Assembly: GCA_013433145.1 (NCBI GenBank)
Contig: CM024172.1
Span: forward strand, 1,300,501-1,364,500
Direction: 5' to 3'
Source of the DNA: Ascaris suum
Taxonomy: Eukaryota; Nematoda; Chromadorea; Rhabditida; Ascarididae
DNA length: 64,000 nucleotides
Notes under the pieces: model-generated
Database searches by the model: none
The model's input: the letters and a program-made list of their open reading frames with translations, nothing else
What the model was told of the DNA's origin: nothing
Translations under genes and position numbers: made by a program
Shown: positions 12,801 to 24,058 of the stretch, piece after piece
How positions within the stretch are numbered: position 1 is the stretch's first letter
Layout: the number at the start of each line of letters is the position of its first letter

Positions 12801-15800
12801 TGATTGCGTCGGAGGGCAAGGTACTCGGGCAGCAGTGGGTGCAGCTGTTGCTGTTGCTGCCGCAACATTTGACTGCACGTCTGCCGATGCTGTCGCATTT
12901 GTAGTCGGTTGTGTCGCCAACGGAACATCTTCAATAAAAAACAAAGAATACCTCAGACATAGAGACACAGATATGACTTCAGTGAGACGGAACTGGATGT
13001 AACGATCTGAACTGATTCAAAACAACTCCAACCTCCTTGTAGAGGCAGCTGGCTGTCATACCATGATGACCTTTTTCAGTTTCCTAGCACTAAAAAGTAC
13101 TAAAATCCTTCGTGAAGGGCTCGTTAAACACTAAAAAGCAAAGAAGGCTGCCGACTTGAGGCATTTCCACTTCGCTTTGTTTATTTATGGACATATTTCG
13201 CGGTCGCCATGACGAAGGTGATTGTTAATTAGCAACTTTTCCCGGTAGACAGATCGTGCAAAAATTAGATGCCTAACACGTTTGAAGGAAAACTGTTTAA
13301 ATTAGGAGGGGGGAGGGGTCGTGAATGATTCCGATGTCTCAGCAAACCTCCTCGTAGCGCATCATTCCTGTAATTCTTTAATATTGCGCTAACAATTTCA
13401 GTCGTCTCTTAGCTTCTGCACAGCTTTTTTGATTACAATAGCAACTTCCATCGTCTTGTTCAAGCCGTCGTTTCTTCTACTCGTGCAGAATGTACGTTTA
13501 TTCCAATAACAGCGACTATATATGAACTTTTTTCCTCGCCATATTTCAAGCAAGTATAAATAATGGAAGAAGAGGAGAAAATAAGGATGGATGAGATGAT
13601 AGTGGTAATTTGCAGCCATATTCCCTATTAGTACTGCAATCAGCATGAAAAACAGTGCAGAAAGAGAAGGGAAAGAGAAAAATACGAATAAGAGGAGTTT
13701 ATCTGTCTGATGACCTCACCACCATCTCGTCTGCTAATTCAACCCACAATTAAATCACCATAATAAATAAAAGTTGGTAAGTTCATCTACGATGAAAGTA
13801 TCATTAACTAGATCAACAGCGAAAACGTGATGATAAGTCAGCAAGATATGAATTATCAAAAATGCAACGGGATATACACACATAAATCCTTTGAGGAGAT
13901 GGGTAATAAAGAGGTGGGAAGGTGAAGGCAAGGTGAGGCAAACTCCAGAACTTCACAGAGACCTTTACTCTGCTTCCGACATGTTTTGCCCACTTCATCG
14001 GCGTTTTAAAACGACGCACGGCAAAGACGGAAAAGTATATTGCACAACTTAAGCAACTGCAGATTTTGGATTCGGTTATAAATACAGGTAAACCCTCTTT
14101 CCGCTCCATGAAAGGGCATACCGAAATAAACGAACAGCACAGTGTGTTAGGCCCGGCAGAATATTAAAAAGATGCGATGCGCAGTGTTCAGGTAGAAATG
14201 AATCCCTGTTGCCATACAGCTGGTGCACGTCACAGACATCTAAAAGCTGAGGCCAGAAATGGCACAAAAACATCTGGAAATTAAACAAAAAAGGAAAGAC
14301 CCCCAAAGCATTCTCATTTTTGCGGACTACCTTCCAGGTAAAGGATTCAGGTAAAGGATTAGGCGGAAGCAGTAGCATAATAAGCGAACGCTCAAATCAC
14401 TAAACAAATATGCGACATTTGACCCACCAGCGTCACTTAATGTTTTGCATTCTCCTCTCAAATGTTTTCGATGGATTTCAAAGAAGCACGGCTGTTCACA
14501 TCTAAACACATCTAGAAGTCGAAAGGAATAAAAACAGCGACACATGTAAAGCACCTGAATTGGCACCGGTGGAGGGCTCTTCACCGGTTGCCATCGTCGT
14601 TGGACTTTGTTGTCCCACCTCATTTCGAAGCTGAGTCGTCATTGCTTCCACTGTAACGAAAGCATTCGATAAGCATTAAAAATTCTTTAAAATACCCTAT
14701 GAAAAAGCATTTCTCAGCAAATAGAACTAATCTAAAGACCATTAAAAATATTTAAAAATGCGACAAAAAACTTCGAACAATATATGCAATTATCAGTGAT
14801 ATATGAAATTGTTGAAGAGCTATTTTAGCTCTTCGAAGCATATCAACCAGTCGCATATTAACTTCACTAATACAACACTGAGAAAAAAAATATAGAATTT
14901 CAAAAAAAAAAAAAGAAAAGATTCGAAATGTAATCGCTGATATCTTATGCAGAATTGAATCACGTTAATGACCATTCAGCCACACTTTTAAGTAGCAAAT
15001 AAACAACTACGACATCCATTTTAAAAAAACTACGCATCATGCAAAGGCTCGAAAGATTTTTTGTGGGATATCGCCTCGTCGGCATGGATCTACTGGTTTT
15101 CATTATTCGTTTTTTCGAAACGTTCAGTCGGATCAGATCATCGTCAAATCCCATATGTGGTCGTTTTTGGCATGAAAATGAACAAAAATATACTTTTGAA
15201 GGAAACAAACAAACGGAAAGGAATCGTTTCTGGTGCCTTCCTTGCTTATGAGTTGCGAATCACTTACGCACTTATAAACGAAGGCATTCATGTAGGGCAA
15301 GTGATAGAAATTTCTTCCAAAAATGCTACTACCTTCTAACAAACGAGGTAATGAAATGTCCATACGCTTTGCACAGGATGTTCTTCCAATGACCTCTTAT
15401 GTCGTTTTAATGTAATGAATGAAGTCTTACACATTGCATGGGCCGACTGCGCAGGTGTACTCGTCGAACGTGTCACGTTAACGACTTCATGGCGTGATGA
15501 GGCCAGTGGTCCTGGATGACCTCCTTGTGGTGAGAGGAACGTTATAGAAAGCATTACCTAAAATTCGCAAAGGTCCACAATCGATTACAAGATTCTTCAG
15601 TAACCTTTTTGTACTTCATCTAGCAACTCTGTTGTCCTTCCTGAAATGAGCAAATCATATATCATCCTGAAAACATTCAAAAATTAGTACCATACGAATT
15701 TACCGATGTATACTGTGGAATAACGAACGCATCCACCCACACACATACTTTTCCACGAAATCACTTTCGCAATTCACCTATTATATTCTTGTTAGAATTT

Positions 15801-18800
15801 ATTACGATCACTTGCATATTAACTGCCTTCAACCACTATTGCCCTCCCCCTTGTCGGTTACTACAGTATAGTTCCCATATGCTATTGGAATTAATCTTTT
15901 ATTGCCATCCTTGTAAACTTGTAATGTTTCATTCAAAAGCTCCCAGTACCTTCAAGCTATGAAGTACTGTTACCTGTGCAACCTGCTTTCTTCTATATAT
16001 TTCTTTTTCTCTCTTATTCGCCCCACCGATAATACTCGCTGCGCCCTATATCGCCTTTACGCTTTGTGCCATTTGCGCCATTTACGAATAAACAACTTCG
16101 TTCACATTTAAAAGAGAACAATCAATAAAAAATAACACCTCAGTGGCAGCGCTATGATCGTAATGTGCACATTGTGGTCGAAGAAAACTGGATGAAGGAA
16201 CTCCAGACCCGAAATCGATACTGATATCCGAGAGTGAATGATAGACATGTGCAAGGCGATGCAGCACACGCTGCACATGTTCCTGGTAGACGACCAATGC
16301 ATATCTTGACAGCGTCTTAAATGAGTACATTACAGCACCGAAAGTTCTCGAAAAATTGCCTTACTTGCTAGTAAAATCCTCTCCTCTATGAAACTTTTAA
16401 ATCTTGGCCATGAAGAAACCAATACCTGGCGGAGACCTGTACCTGGCGCGGCTTCTAAAGTCTATGTTTGAAAAATGAATTCCTATTCTACCGGATACTG
16501 CTGCAGTTGGCTGGTCCAAACGTCGTTAAAAAATGAAATATTTGTGCTGCATATAGCCGTCATAACGAAAATCCTGCTGACTACGGGATGATAACTGCAC
16601 AAGGTGAAATGCACGGTCTATCTATTACATTACAGCAGGAAATGTAATGATCACCTGCAAATCACTAAAAGAAAGAAAATTTAGCAGCATAACGCATTGT
16701 CGAAAATGATTACCGGACCCGAAGTAAAACATCAGGTTCTTCTTGAACTGGCTGACTATACCTGGATGCTTAAAGGTTAACGTCACGAAAGGAAGAGGGA
16801 AGAGCAGGTATAATCGCATAGCAACCATAAAACAAAACTGACTAGTTTTACCCAACTACTAGAAAACTAGAACCATTTACAAAATTATTACCATTCATAC
16901 ATTACCTACCCCTCAATTCTGAGCACACTTCTAAGCACTTCAAGTTCACGGATATTGAACCATCTGTTAGAAAGTCCTTACCTCTATTCAGTCGGTAGTG
17001 CGGTCACTGTTGTAATCTATGCTGCAAATGAAACTAAGAAGTTGTCCTACCCTGATAGACCCGCTCTTCTTACCCCAAATTGACACCCCTCTGCCATAAG
17101 TTAACGCAGGTTGAGGACAGCATCGTTTCAGTAAAAATTCATTGGAAAGTAAGCACAGACGTTGTTTGCCAGCTGCGTTCCCGAGTTCAGTAGACTGCTG
17201 TAACGCCTCATGTGATCGCTCGCCATGCTCTGCTGCCTCAACAACCTCTGCATCATACTCGCATATTCCGCACCCGTTGAGTGTCTAAACAAACAACATT
17301 CAACCACACTTTCTAGTTCAAACTTCAATCGACCTATCCATATATGAGGGAAAAATGGCGAGAAAGGGTAGGCAATTTTACCCAAACGACGGGTTTGATG
17401 CCTAGTACATGAAACGATCTAAGAATGTCGGTGCTTTCAATATGCAGCAATGATCGCAGTCATGGTCCAACACTTAGCCTGCCTACACGCTTATACCAAC
17501 TTCATAACATATGCTCCACAACTCCAACTATAACGTTTTGCTCGTGACAAAACGTCAGGTAATTCAATTTTGAAGTGTAAACGGACGTAAACCTAAGCGT
17601 TCCTTCACAGAGCAATGTATACAATATAAACAAGCCGAACCGATAAAAACTGACGGATCGGTAAATTTGCCGTTAAATCTCTTTTCCAGCAAATAAAACT
17701 ATTTAATGCAAATACCATACTCTGAAACACACCAACGCATATACCATAAGCTCTAACAACACATTGTTAAAACCACAACATGACAGTCATCAAAAATTGT
17801 CACAACATCTGCGAACTGATGAACATAATTTCAAATATATTTTCCCACAGTCATCGTAACGCGTACTCACTGATCTTCAGCCCATCCAACACCTCAATCG
17901 CTGAACACTACCAAAACTTTTATCCACCATAAAAGCCTCATTAAAAAATATTCTTCCATTCACACCACCCATATAACCTATGAAGTTCCATAAAATGAAC
18001 TAAAGATTTATTAAAAAATTTCGCAATTAAATGAAATAAAAGAGTAGAAGTAAAATAATATAAACCTAATTAAATATGTTGGCAGAGCAGACGCCTCAAC
18101 GCGAGAAGCATTTGTTGCTGTAGTTGATTCTGCCGCATCACCTAAAACAAACTCAATACTTCACCACTCCAATATATCAAAACTCCAACAAATCGAGAAT
18201 AAAATGTGGCTATATTCAATGAAGTTCTAACAATACAAACCTAGATGTGCACAAGCGTGAAAAAACAACAGAACCCATGCGAATATACCACTACCGAAAA
18301 GAACAGAGAGTATCGGATCTACGGAAATGGACCGAGTTACTGGAGTATCCAACATTCTAACACAACTAGATAGAATTAATGCCAAATCAAACAAAACTCT
18401 ATTTTTAAATAAAATTTTCTTCATATACAATACCTCCTGCCTGTAACATTAAACAGAAGCGTAAATTGGACTGGGCAAAAAAAAGATCGAGGAAATCGAC
18501 CTGAAGTAGCGGTCGATTGCGTTTGAGGCACGGTCCTTTGAGAATCGTCTACTTCCATTGCTTCTGCTTGATTAATCATGGCTAAAAAACGTTGCAAGTG
18601 ACAAACTGATATAGATGCTCAACGAAGATATCGATGCGCATATCCACATTCTAACATGGTACGATAAAGGATCGAAACAACTAAGGAGGAAACTCTTCGA
18701 CCCTCTCAGCCTTCTTACTAAATATAACAAACATGCTGACGATCTAGCCTCTCAGAAGCACAGTCATAGTCATCGATAGTAAAGTGCAAAACTAAACTCC

Positions 18801-21800
18801 TCTCAAAGGTTCACTAGCACGCCTTGTAGGTAAATCGGTTGGTTGCTCAATGCGCACCTAATATTGAAAGCTACCCTAAGAATCAACTATAAAAGTCGAC
18901 TTAGGTAAGCAGTTTGGCTACGAAGTATCCCATCACTGCTCATAATGATAAAATAACAATTTTTACAGAAATCTGGATTCGTGGGTATCGAGAATAAGAA
19001 GTTACGACTTCATCGCTCACTCAAAAATCAGCGCCTTTTCTAAGAACTGCCGCCAAATTCCATCAATGAATATCCCAAGTACTTGGGAAGGCTAAAAACA
19101 GTCCGGGAATAAAATGAATAATTTTAACTCCATTCGTTGCCCATCCAGGAAAGGGTACATCTAATCTCAAGGCATAAAATACAGAACAGTGATCAGTGGC
19201 TATTCTAGTGGACGGCATTGAAAAGATGTGTGGGACCCGTAACCTACTCACTAAGGAGAACATCATTTTGCTGAAGATGGGTCCTTCAGCAACAACCCAG
19301 CACTTTTATTTACTGATGCCAAAGTCGGTGGCAATACGTTTTAACTCATGCTCCGATGTAATATCTCTGCAAATTCTGATCCTGGCGTTTCGAGTAAGGA
19401 GGGGAATGAAAAATCCCGACCTTCCAAATTGCAATACATGAATAACAAAAACGAATAACAAAAAACGAATACATGAATAAATGCTAAACAAACGAAAACG
19501 AATAACAAAACTTGCAATACATGAATAAATGTTTAATCTCTGACATAATATCTTAAAACCATATGCATATTTATTTTGCATCACAAAAGTGCGATGCAAT
19601 CTCAACTTCCTTTAGTGGCAATCCAGTAACCACAAATAAAATGTCGAATTTGAAAGAGACAAGATATGAAGGTGCTGAGTGGGGAAAAAAACAAATCTCA
19701 TTACCTGCACGAGGCATTTTCGTGATCTCCTCGAGTTCCAGAACGCATTCGTCAAGTGCAATAAGCGCTGCATCACCCTCTGCTAGTTCCGTATCACCGC
19801 TTTCCAATGCGCTTATATATGGAACAATTCCCCTCTGAAACGAATAGAAAAAAAAATGTGATTTTGAAAAGGATAAACTCAATAATTACAAAAGTAAAAC
19901 AACGTAAACAAAAATGACGAGAAAAACGCAACGGAGGCTACAATTCGGCCAATAAAAATGGCTGACTATGCTCATGCGAAAAACGTCACTTCCTGCAGTC
20001 ACCTAATTCTCTTGTTCGGATGTGATCCAGCCCTTTATACCCCTGCATGGATGTCATGAAAAAGTTCACATATTGCAATCATCAGCAATGACCCTTTTCT
20101 TCCGTTTAAAATAAACTGTAAAATATTTGCCTAAAATCTTACATCAGGTGTGTATTACAAGATTTATTTAAGTCATCTTTCCGTCGAAAATAGTCCCCTT
20201 TAAACAAATAAATTTAGCCCTCCTCACCCCTCCCTCCCCCCCCCCCCCACTTCACTTCGAAACCATTCGATGCTGAGCACCAGAAAAGAGTTCACCATGA
20301 TTGAAGGATATGGGAGGATTTCTTATCGATGACCATCAAAAACAGTCACCCGAATTAGGTAAGTGATCAAGGTCAAAACTATTTTCCAACATAATTGCCA
20401 ACTCATCGTATATACTAAAATATATAAACAATATACGTCAAGAATGTTCATTGCTCTTTCGTTCCTATCGAGCATTTCAGTGGCGCGTTGAAGGCGCTCA
20501 CGAGCACCTGACTCAGCATGACGTATCGCATTGCCTCGGATACGTACTATTAACGTCAAATCACCGACGCGTGGTGCATCCTCTTGCAGCTCTATTTCCG
20601 ACGATGTACTTCCGCTCAATGATGACAACGTGTTGGTTAATGCTCCACGTACCAATTCCTTTAAACAATATCTCTATTAACTATAAAATAGAAAACATAA
20701 AACAAGGAATCAATCAAGTAAACATTTCACCACTGAATGTTAAAGTTCTTTTTTTTTTCTGCACCACCTTATTAAGATTCCCTTCTGGCCATAAATGTTT
20801 TCCCCTATAAAACCACTCGTTATTTTTTCAACCTCGCCCGAAGTCACCTCATAATACCAGCAAACTAAGAGAAAAAATACAACTGCACGAATAGATGGCA
20901 GTCTTGCACGATTTTCATTAATACAAGCTCAGCAGTGCCAACTTTTTTACAGCTTCACTAGCGCCGACTCTCCTTCCGTCCCCATTCTAGTGGGAAGAGC
21001 GACCTTCCCTTATACCCTCCCTTCTCCAATAAAATCATCTTTTATCGTCAAAGCAATTCTCTCCACTTATCACCTTCTTATTGCTCCGCATTTCATACCA
21101 ATAAAAACGCAGTGAGAACAAAAAAACGCAAAAAAACGTTGGATTTATTTAATGTGGGAATGAATATGAAATAAAACACAATATATCAGCTCATAAAAAT
21201 GTACCGTTCAAAAACAAACTCTGTGTTCTCGCAGTCAAGGTGGTCATCTTCATCTTTACGAAAGCTCAAAACTCCCCTCCATCTTGATAAGTAACATCGA
21301 AGTGAAGCTGTGAAGGCCACACATCCGGAATCCACGAAAAACGAATGCCCAGTCAACGACTAGGGAAGTCGTAGCATTATGCACCTCTATTGTCCTTCTT
21401 CCACCAACCGCCCACTACTGTCTCAAAGGATAATAATACCAGTATTAAATCCGAAAAACCCTCTTCGAGACCCCTCCAATCCATAGTACTCCCCAGTCCA
21501 TATTAACCGACATCTAACCCCTGCTTTAATCTCGCAAATTGGCCACGTGCAATTTAATAACGAAATAATGATAAAAACATGTAAAACATACCAATGCCGC
21601 ATCAGCATCTTGAAATAGCGCTCCCCTCACTACAGTCATCTCACCATTGATGACATTCATACGTGCCATCTCAGCCCTATTAGGCTGATCACCAGTTGCA
21701 CCATGTGTTCTCCGAGCAGAGCCTGGTCTCCGTTGTCGTCCATGTGTATCGCCACTTCCTCCATCACCAGAAGGGACACTAAAATCGCTTACTTCAGCTC

Positions 21801-24058
21801 TAAGCAACAATCTAGTCGAAGACTCATAAAACACTCCACTCTGTTTCTTTAACTTTCCTTCAACCAGTAAAAAACTACCTTCACTAATTTTCTTGTCAAA
21901 CCTAGCATAACAAAACCACACCACGACCGATCGCCAAAATAAAGTAACCACAAAATATGAGAGGCTAACACGTTAGCTGGACGTTCGACCATATGCAGCG
22001 TTAAGCCATCTGCAATCCCGTAGTCTTTCAATGCGCGGTCATTGTGCAACAGTGGATGACCTTGAAAAATAAGACGTTGTCTCGACGACGGCACACCCAT
22101 ACGTTCTTCGATCAACGTTCGCAGTGTGGATAAAGGAGCCTGGAAAGCACATCTGCTTTCATTTCAACTGGGTTCTTTATATTCGGATATCCCTCTCTCG
22201 CAACATCACATTGCCCACATCCATGGATATTTGAAGCGACTCTTTCAACGGAAGGGTATTTTCAGTGCGAGCAAAGGAGGACTCAAAACGTCCCTCTATG
22301 AAAAACGTTAAGAAAACAAGATGAAAAAAGTTTTCAAGTTTGCATAACCACCTTGAACTCCACCACAAATATTGACTTGTCTAGAAGTCAAGGGTATGCT
22401 GCTCTAAGCATGATCAAGTACTCTTTTCCTACTATAATGTCCGATTCGACGTCTATGTTGCAATCTCCCAGTTTTCGCACAAAAAAAAAGTAACGTTACT
22501 GCGGCGTTGACTTTATCTGTTCACCTAATGGCATCAATTTTTACACCGCACCTGTTCAAGTACGAGAAAACTTTCTATGCTTTCCTCCTCCGCGTTTGTG
22601 TTCATTGCTAATATTCGCCCTTTTCCTTCAGAAATTATAAAAAAAAATACAAAACAAGAGAAATATCAGACAAAACTACGGGAAGCATACGATCTCATTT
22701 GATTCTCACAGAATAAAAATACATCTTCTTCCGTATGCTTGATATAAGGTATATGGTTTACAAAGTTTTCATCATTTCTATCCCACCCCCCCCCCCCTCC
22801 TCCACCCTTTTATTTGAACAAATACTTCGCCTAAACGCTAGCGAGAATATATAAGCATAGGTGTTAAGCCACTGACTTACCTTTGATAAAACAACAAAAA
22901 AACACCTTTCACAATACAGCTTTCTGAAGCTAATTTGTTGCAATATATTTCGTTGAGAGTCTAAAAGGAAGCCACACGATATCTGCGCGGATCGTCGATC
23001 GCCGATACCTACGCCAAAGCTAAAGCCTCATATATGTACATCGCTATTCTAGTGTCGCAAGCCGAAAATGCCAGTGGCAGAAAATCGACGGTGCTTCATA
23101 TGCACAATCCACTCCCCCCCCCCCCCCCCCCACCACAAATGAACCATATCATGGATATCAGTACCTCTATCGATGTGAAATCGCTGCAAATAAACGGATG
23201 CACAAAATAAATGCACTCCATAGACGTGACGAATGCAAAATTAGCCCGTTGCACATAGTACCGATATAAGCCTAGAGCAATATCCAGCAACTTTTATGCT
23301 AAACGCGAGTACCCACAAAGTTCACATATGAGACAGCAATTAATTCAAGTGGCATTCAAGTGCCAACATTTACCTGTCGATTCGATTCGACCTGTCAGTA
23401 TTCAACGAGATAGGAGATGAGTCTAAGCGCAATTATCCGAAGCGGAAGTGATGAAAGCGATATAAGGAGATGTTCATTCATAATAAATGTTTTGTTCATT
23501 AAAACTTAATTAAATTAAGTAAATAATTTAAGTGAATTACATTAAGTAACAGGTAATTATCAGAATGGAAGACCTCTCCTCTTGCAGTTCCACTTTTATC
23601 GTTGCTTAAAACGTCTGAAATTCAATTCGCTCCTTCCGATTTAGTAACCGCAAACCACCAATAAAATCTATATTTCACTCTCTCAGAAGCTATTCCCGAT
23701 TCCCCCCCCCCTAGTTTTTGTATATAAATCGAACATTTACACCTCATCATCTCAAAGGTGTCACACCTTGATTAGACAATTAATATCACCTGTTTGATTC
23801 TGCGATGCTACTGAAATACACTACAACTTCCTTCTCTATATGAAATATTGAAAACATCCAACTCTGCACAACCGTTATTTCATCCCACTCACCCTCTCTC
23901 ATTGCACCTGGATGTAATCAAATCACAGGTGCGCAACACAGTTCATGATGATCCATAATTTAAAAGAGTTAAGAAGCAAGTATGGAATGAAAACCTACAT
24001 CATCACCAACTTCCAACTCGACATCGCCACGTTCCAATGTTTTGACCTTGATTAGCAT
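61..24058 (-). CDS. BAG6: BAG6/Scythe-like protein, about 33 exons, 3' end outside window
   Basis: The product is a large cytosolic/nuclear chaperone-type protein. In animals BAG6 holds exposed hydrophobic segments, hands tail-anchored proteins to the TRC40 route and sends failed products to the proteasome. Seen here: an N-terminal ubiquitin-like domain (MLIKVKTLERG... through GLTLHMVERPAN), a helical segment with HRLAHVYHSLSD that matches the vertebrate region after the ubiquitin-like domain, a long Ala/Thr/Gln/Asn-rich linker, and a C-terminal helical domain with LLHLFGDF, NNRVQIRRFI and VVRWLSHMSV. The traced exons give about 1340 aa, against about 1130 in human; the excess is mostly linker. 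The start is the ATG at 24058, directly before the first beta strand of the ubiquitin-like fold. Exon phases agree at all junctions except exon 12 and exon 28. The C-terminal BAG-like segment and stop codon lie beyond position 1. Exon coordinates are given in the block entries below. Confidence 0.9.
2863..3134. repeat. Tandem partial duplication overlapping BAG6-like exon 28
   Basis: Two direct copies lie at 2863-2965 and 2981-3134. Both begin CACTAGGACGGCTATTATCA and end in GGTTTATAAAAC on the plus strand, and the shared parts are nearly identical. Copy 2 carries the complete exon-28 sequence. Copy 1 lacks about 75 bp from its centre and has a nine-A run where copy 2 has none, so it cannot encode the exon. 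The 15-bp spacer and high identity point to a recent event, or to an assembly artefact. Confidence 0.85.
4637..8191 (-). CDS. BAG6: BAG6-like exons 19-25: helical middle region
   Basis: Exons: 8125-8191, 7688-7843, 7287-7364, 6848-6893, 6521-6709, 5940-6046, 4637-4802. The peptide includes AISWIRRAYANRASSST, DSVIYTTDPYLPCQSRF, a helical run ADYENTITAIREAVMRRQS, and ERAEHFSSVIEVMIRRAVAN. I cannot match these one by one to vertebrate BAG6; they lie between the linker and the conserved C-terminal domain. Exon 22 is only 46 nt and its borders were chosen because they fit both neighbours in phase. Exon 25 ends at a GTGATT donor in phase 1; the next in-frame codons are GAT and TAG, so intron retention here would end the protein at 4629. 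Splicing to 3887 restores the frame and leads into the conserved domain, which is why the gene is not ended at 4629. Confidence 0.75.
8531..15557 (-). CDS. BAG6: BAG6-like exons 10-18: low-complexity linker region
   Basis: Exons: 15431-15557, 14555-14650, 12714-12928, 12514-12612, 11921-12064, 10601-10735, 9775-9863, 9041-9142, 8531-8685. The encoded stretch is rich in Ala, Thr, Ser, Gln, Asn and Pro (for example NNATGDGASANPLAPSATRP and AAVHAANSAAAHAVSSATAH), like the long disordered centre of vertebrate BAG6. Short hydrophobic islands occur in exon 13 (VVPMAIPIPLQAAHF), exon 15 (IQQIFRNFFGGTLGNVW) and exon 17 (MMHAFRARFAPGIMGQVIV). Exon 12 is the one problem: its 215 nt start in one frame and must end in another to join exon 13. 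A shorter version, 12714-12785, starting after CACCAG, keeps the frame and drops the Ala/Thr-rich part. All other junctions in this block agree in phase. Confidence 0.8.
9042..9397 (-). other. Exon-like segment and 115-codon open frame inside BAG6-like intron 16
   Basis: Between exons 16 and 17 lies a 54-nt segment (9344-9397) bounded by TTTTAG and by CAAG followed by GTAAAA. Exon 16 ends and exon 17 starts in phase 0, and the 54 nt contain no stop in that phase, so it could be an 18-residue cassette exon. Independently, an ATG at 9389 (MSDDRTKILVFIDVQGKKV...) opens a 115-codon frame that runs to 9042 and overlaps exon 17 out of frame. The frame has a hydrophobic stretch near its end. I do not recognise the peptide. 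A cassette exon, a small nested gene or chance are all possible. Confidence 0.3.
12259..12336. repeat. Three tandem copies of a 26-bp unit in a BAG6-like intron
   Basis: The unit TCGTTGAAATGACCTATACT plus GTACTC is repeated exactly three times in head-to-tail order (12259-12284, 12285-12310, 12311-12336) with one or two substitutions per copy. It lies between exons 13 and 14 and has no coding frame of its own. It looks like a minisatellite. Confidence 0.9.
16139..24058 (-). CDS. BAG6: BAG6-like exons 1-9: ubiquitin-like domain and first conserved helical region
   Basis: Exons: 23999-24058, 21970-22139, 21592-21778, 20437-20658, 19705-19834, 18501-18581, 18066-18141, 17161-17284, 16139-16282. 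Exons 1 and 2 form the ubiquitin-like domain; its core reads LIEERMGVPSSRQRLIFQGH, the usual pattern around the alpha helix and beta 3. Exon 3 is a Gly/Arg-rich linker, then exons 4 and 5 are charged helices. Exons 8-9 (AEYASMMQRLLRQQS, then EHVQRVLHRLAHVYHSLSD) align with the vertebrate BAG6 segment that ends in an ALSDL-like motif. Exon 1 ends in phase 0 (GATGAT then GTAGGT), exon 2 in phase 2, and so on; every junction in this block keeps the frame. The first intron is 1.9 kb. In exon 8, reading past the GTC donor reaches a stop at 17128, which I treat as intron. Confidence 0.88.
19430..19531. repeat. Short imperfect repeat of GCAATACATGAATAA / AACGAATAACAAA motifs
   Basis: GCAATACATGAATAA appears at both ends of this stretch, and AACGAATAACAAA or AACGAATACATGAAT fill the space between them. 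It lies in the intron between BAG6-like exons 5 and 6. It reads as a small, decayed tandem array. Confidence 0.7.
23114..23131. repeat. Poly-C run, 18 bases
   Basis: Lies in intron 1 of the BAG6-like gene. Similar runs: 3397-3406, 4523-4537, 10459-10476 (G), 11240-11252, 20236-20248, 22786-22797, 23702-23711, 33912-33922, 47671-47681, 51130-51142. Confidence 0.95.

Noticed and set aside
14076..14623. Overlapping minus-strand frames of about 100 codons
   Set aside because: Apart from exon 11 (14555-14650) they show no splice phase match and have Cys/Phe/Leu-rich random composition.
17128..17160. Possible gene end with peptide ...VCAYFPMNFY and TGA
   Set aside because: A phase-0 donor (AAC then GTCTGT) precedes it and the next exon continues the conserved BAG6 helix, so this is intron.
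20451..20810. 119-codon plus-strand frame
   Set aside because: Antisense shadow of BAG6-like exon 4, whose minus-strand frame has matching splice sites and phase.
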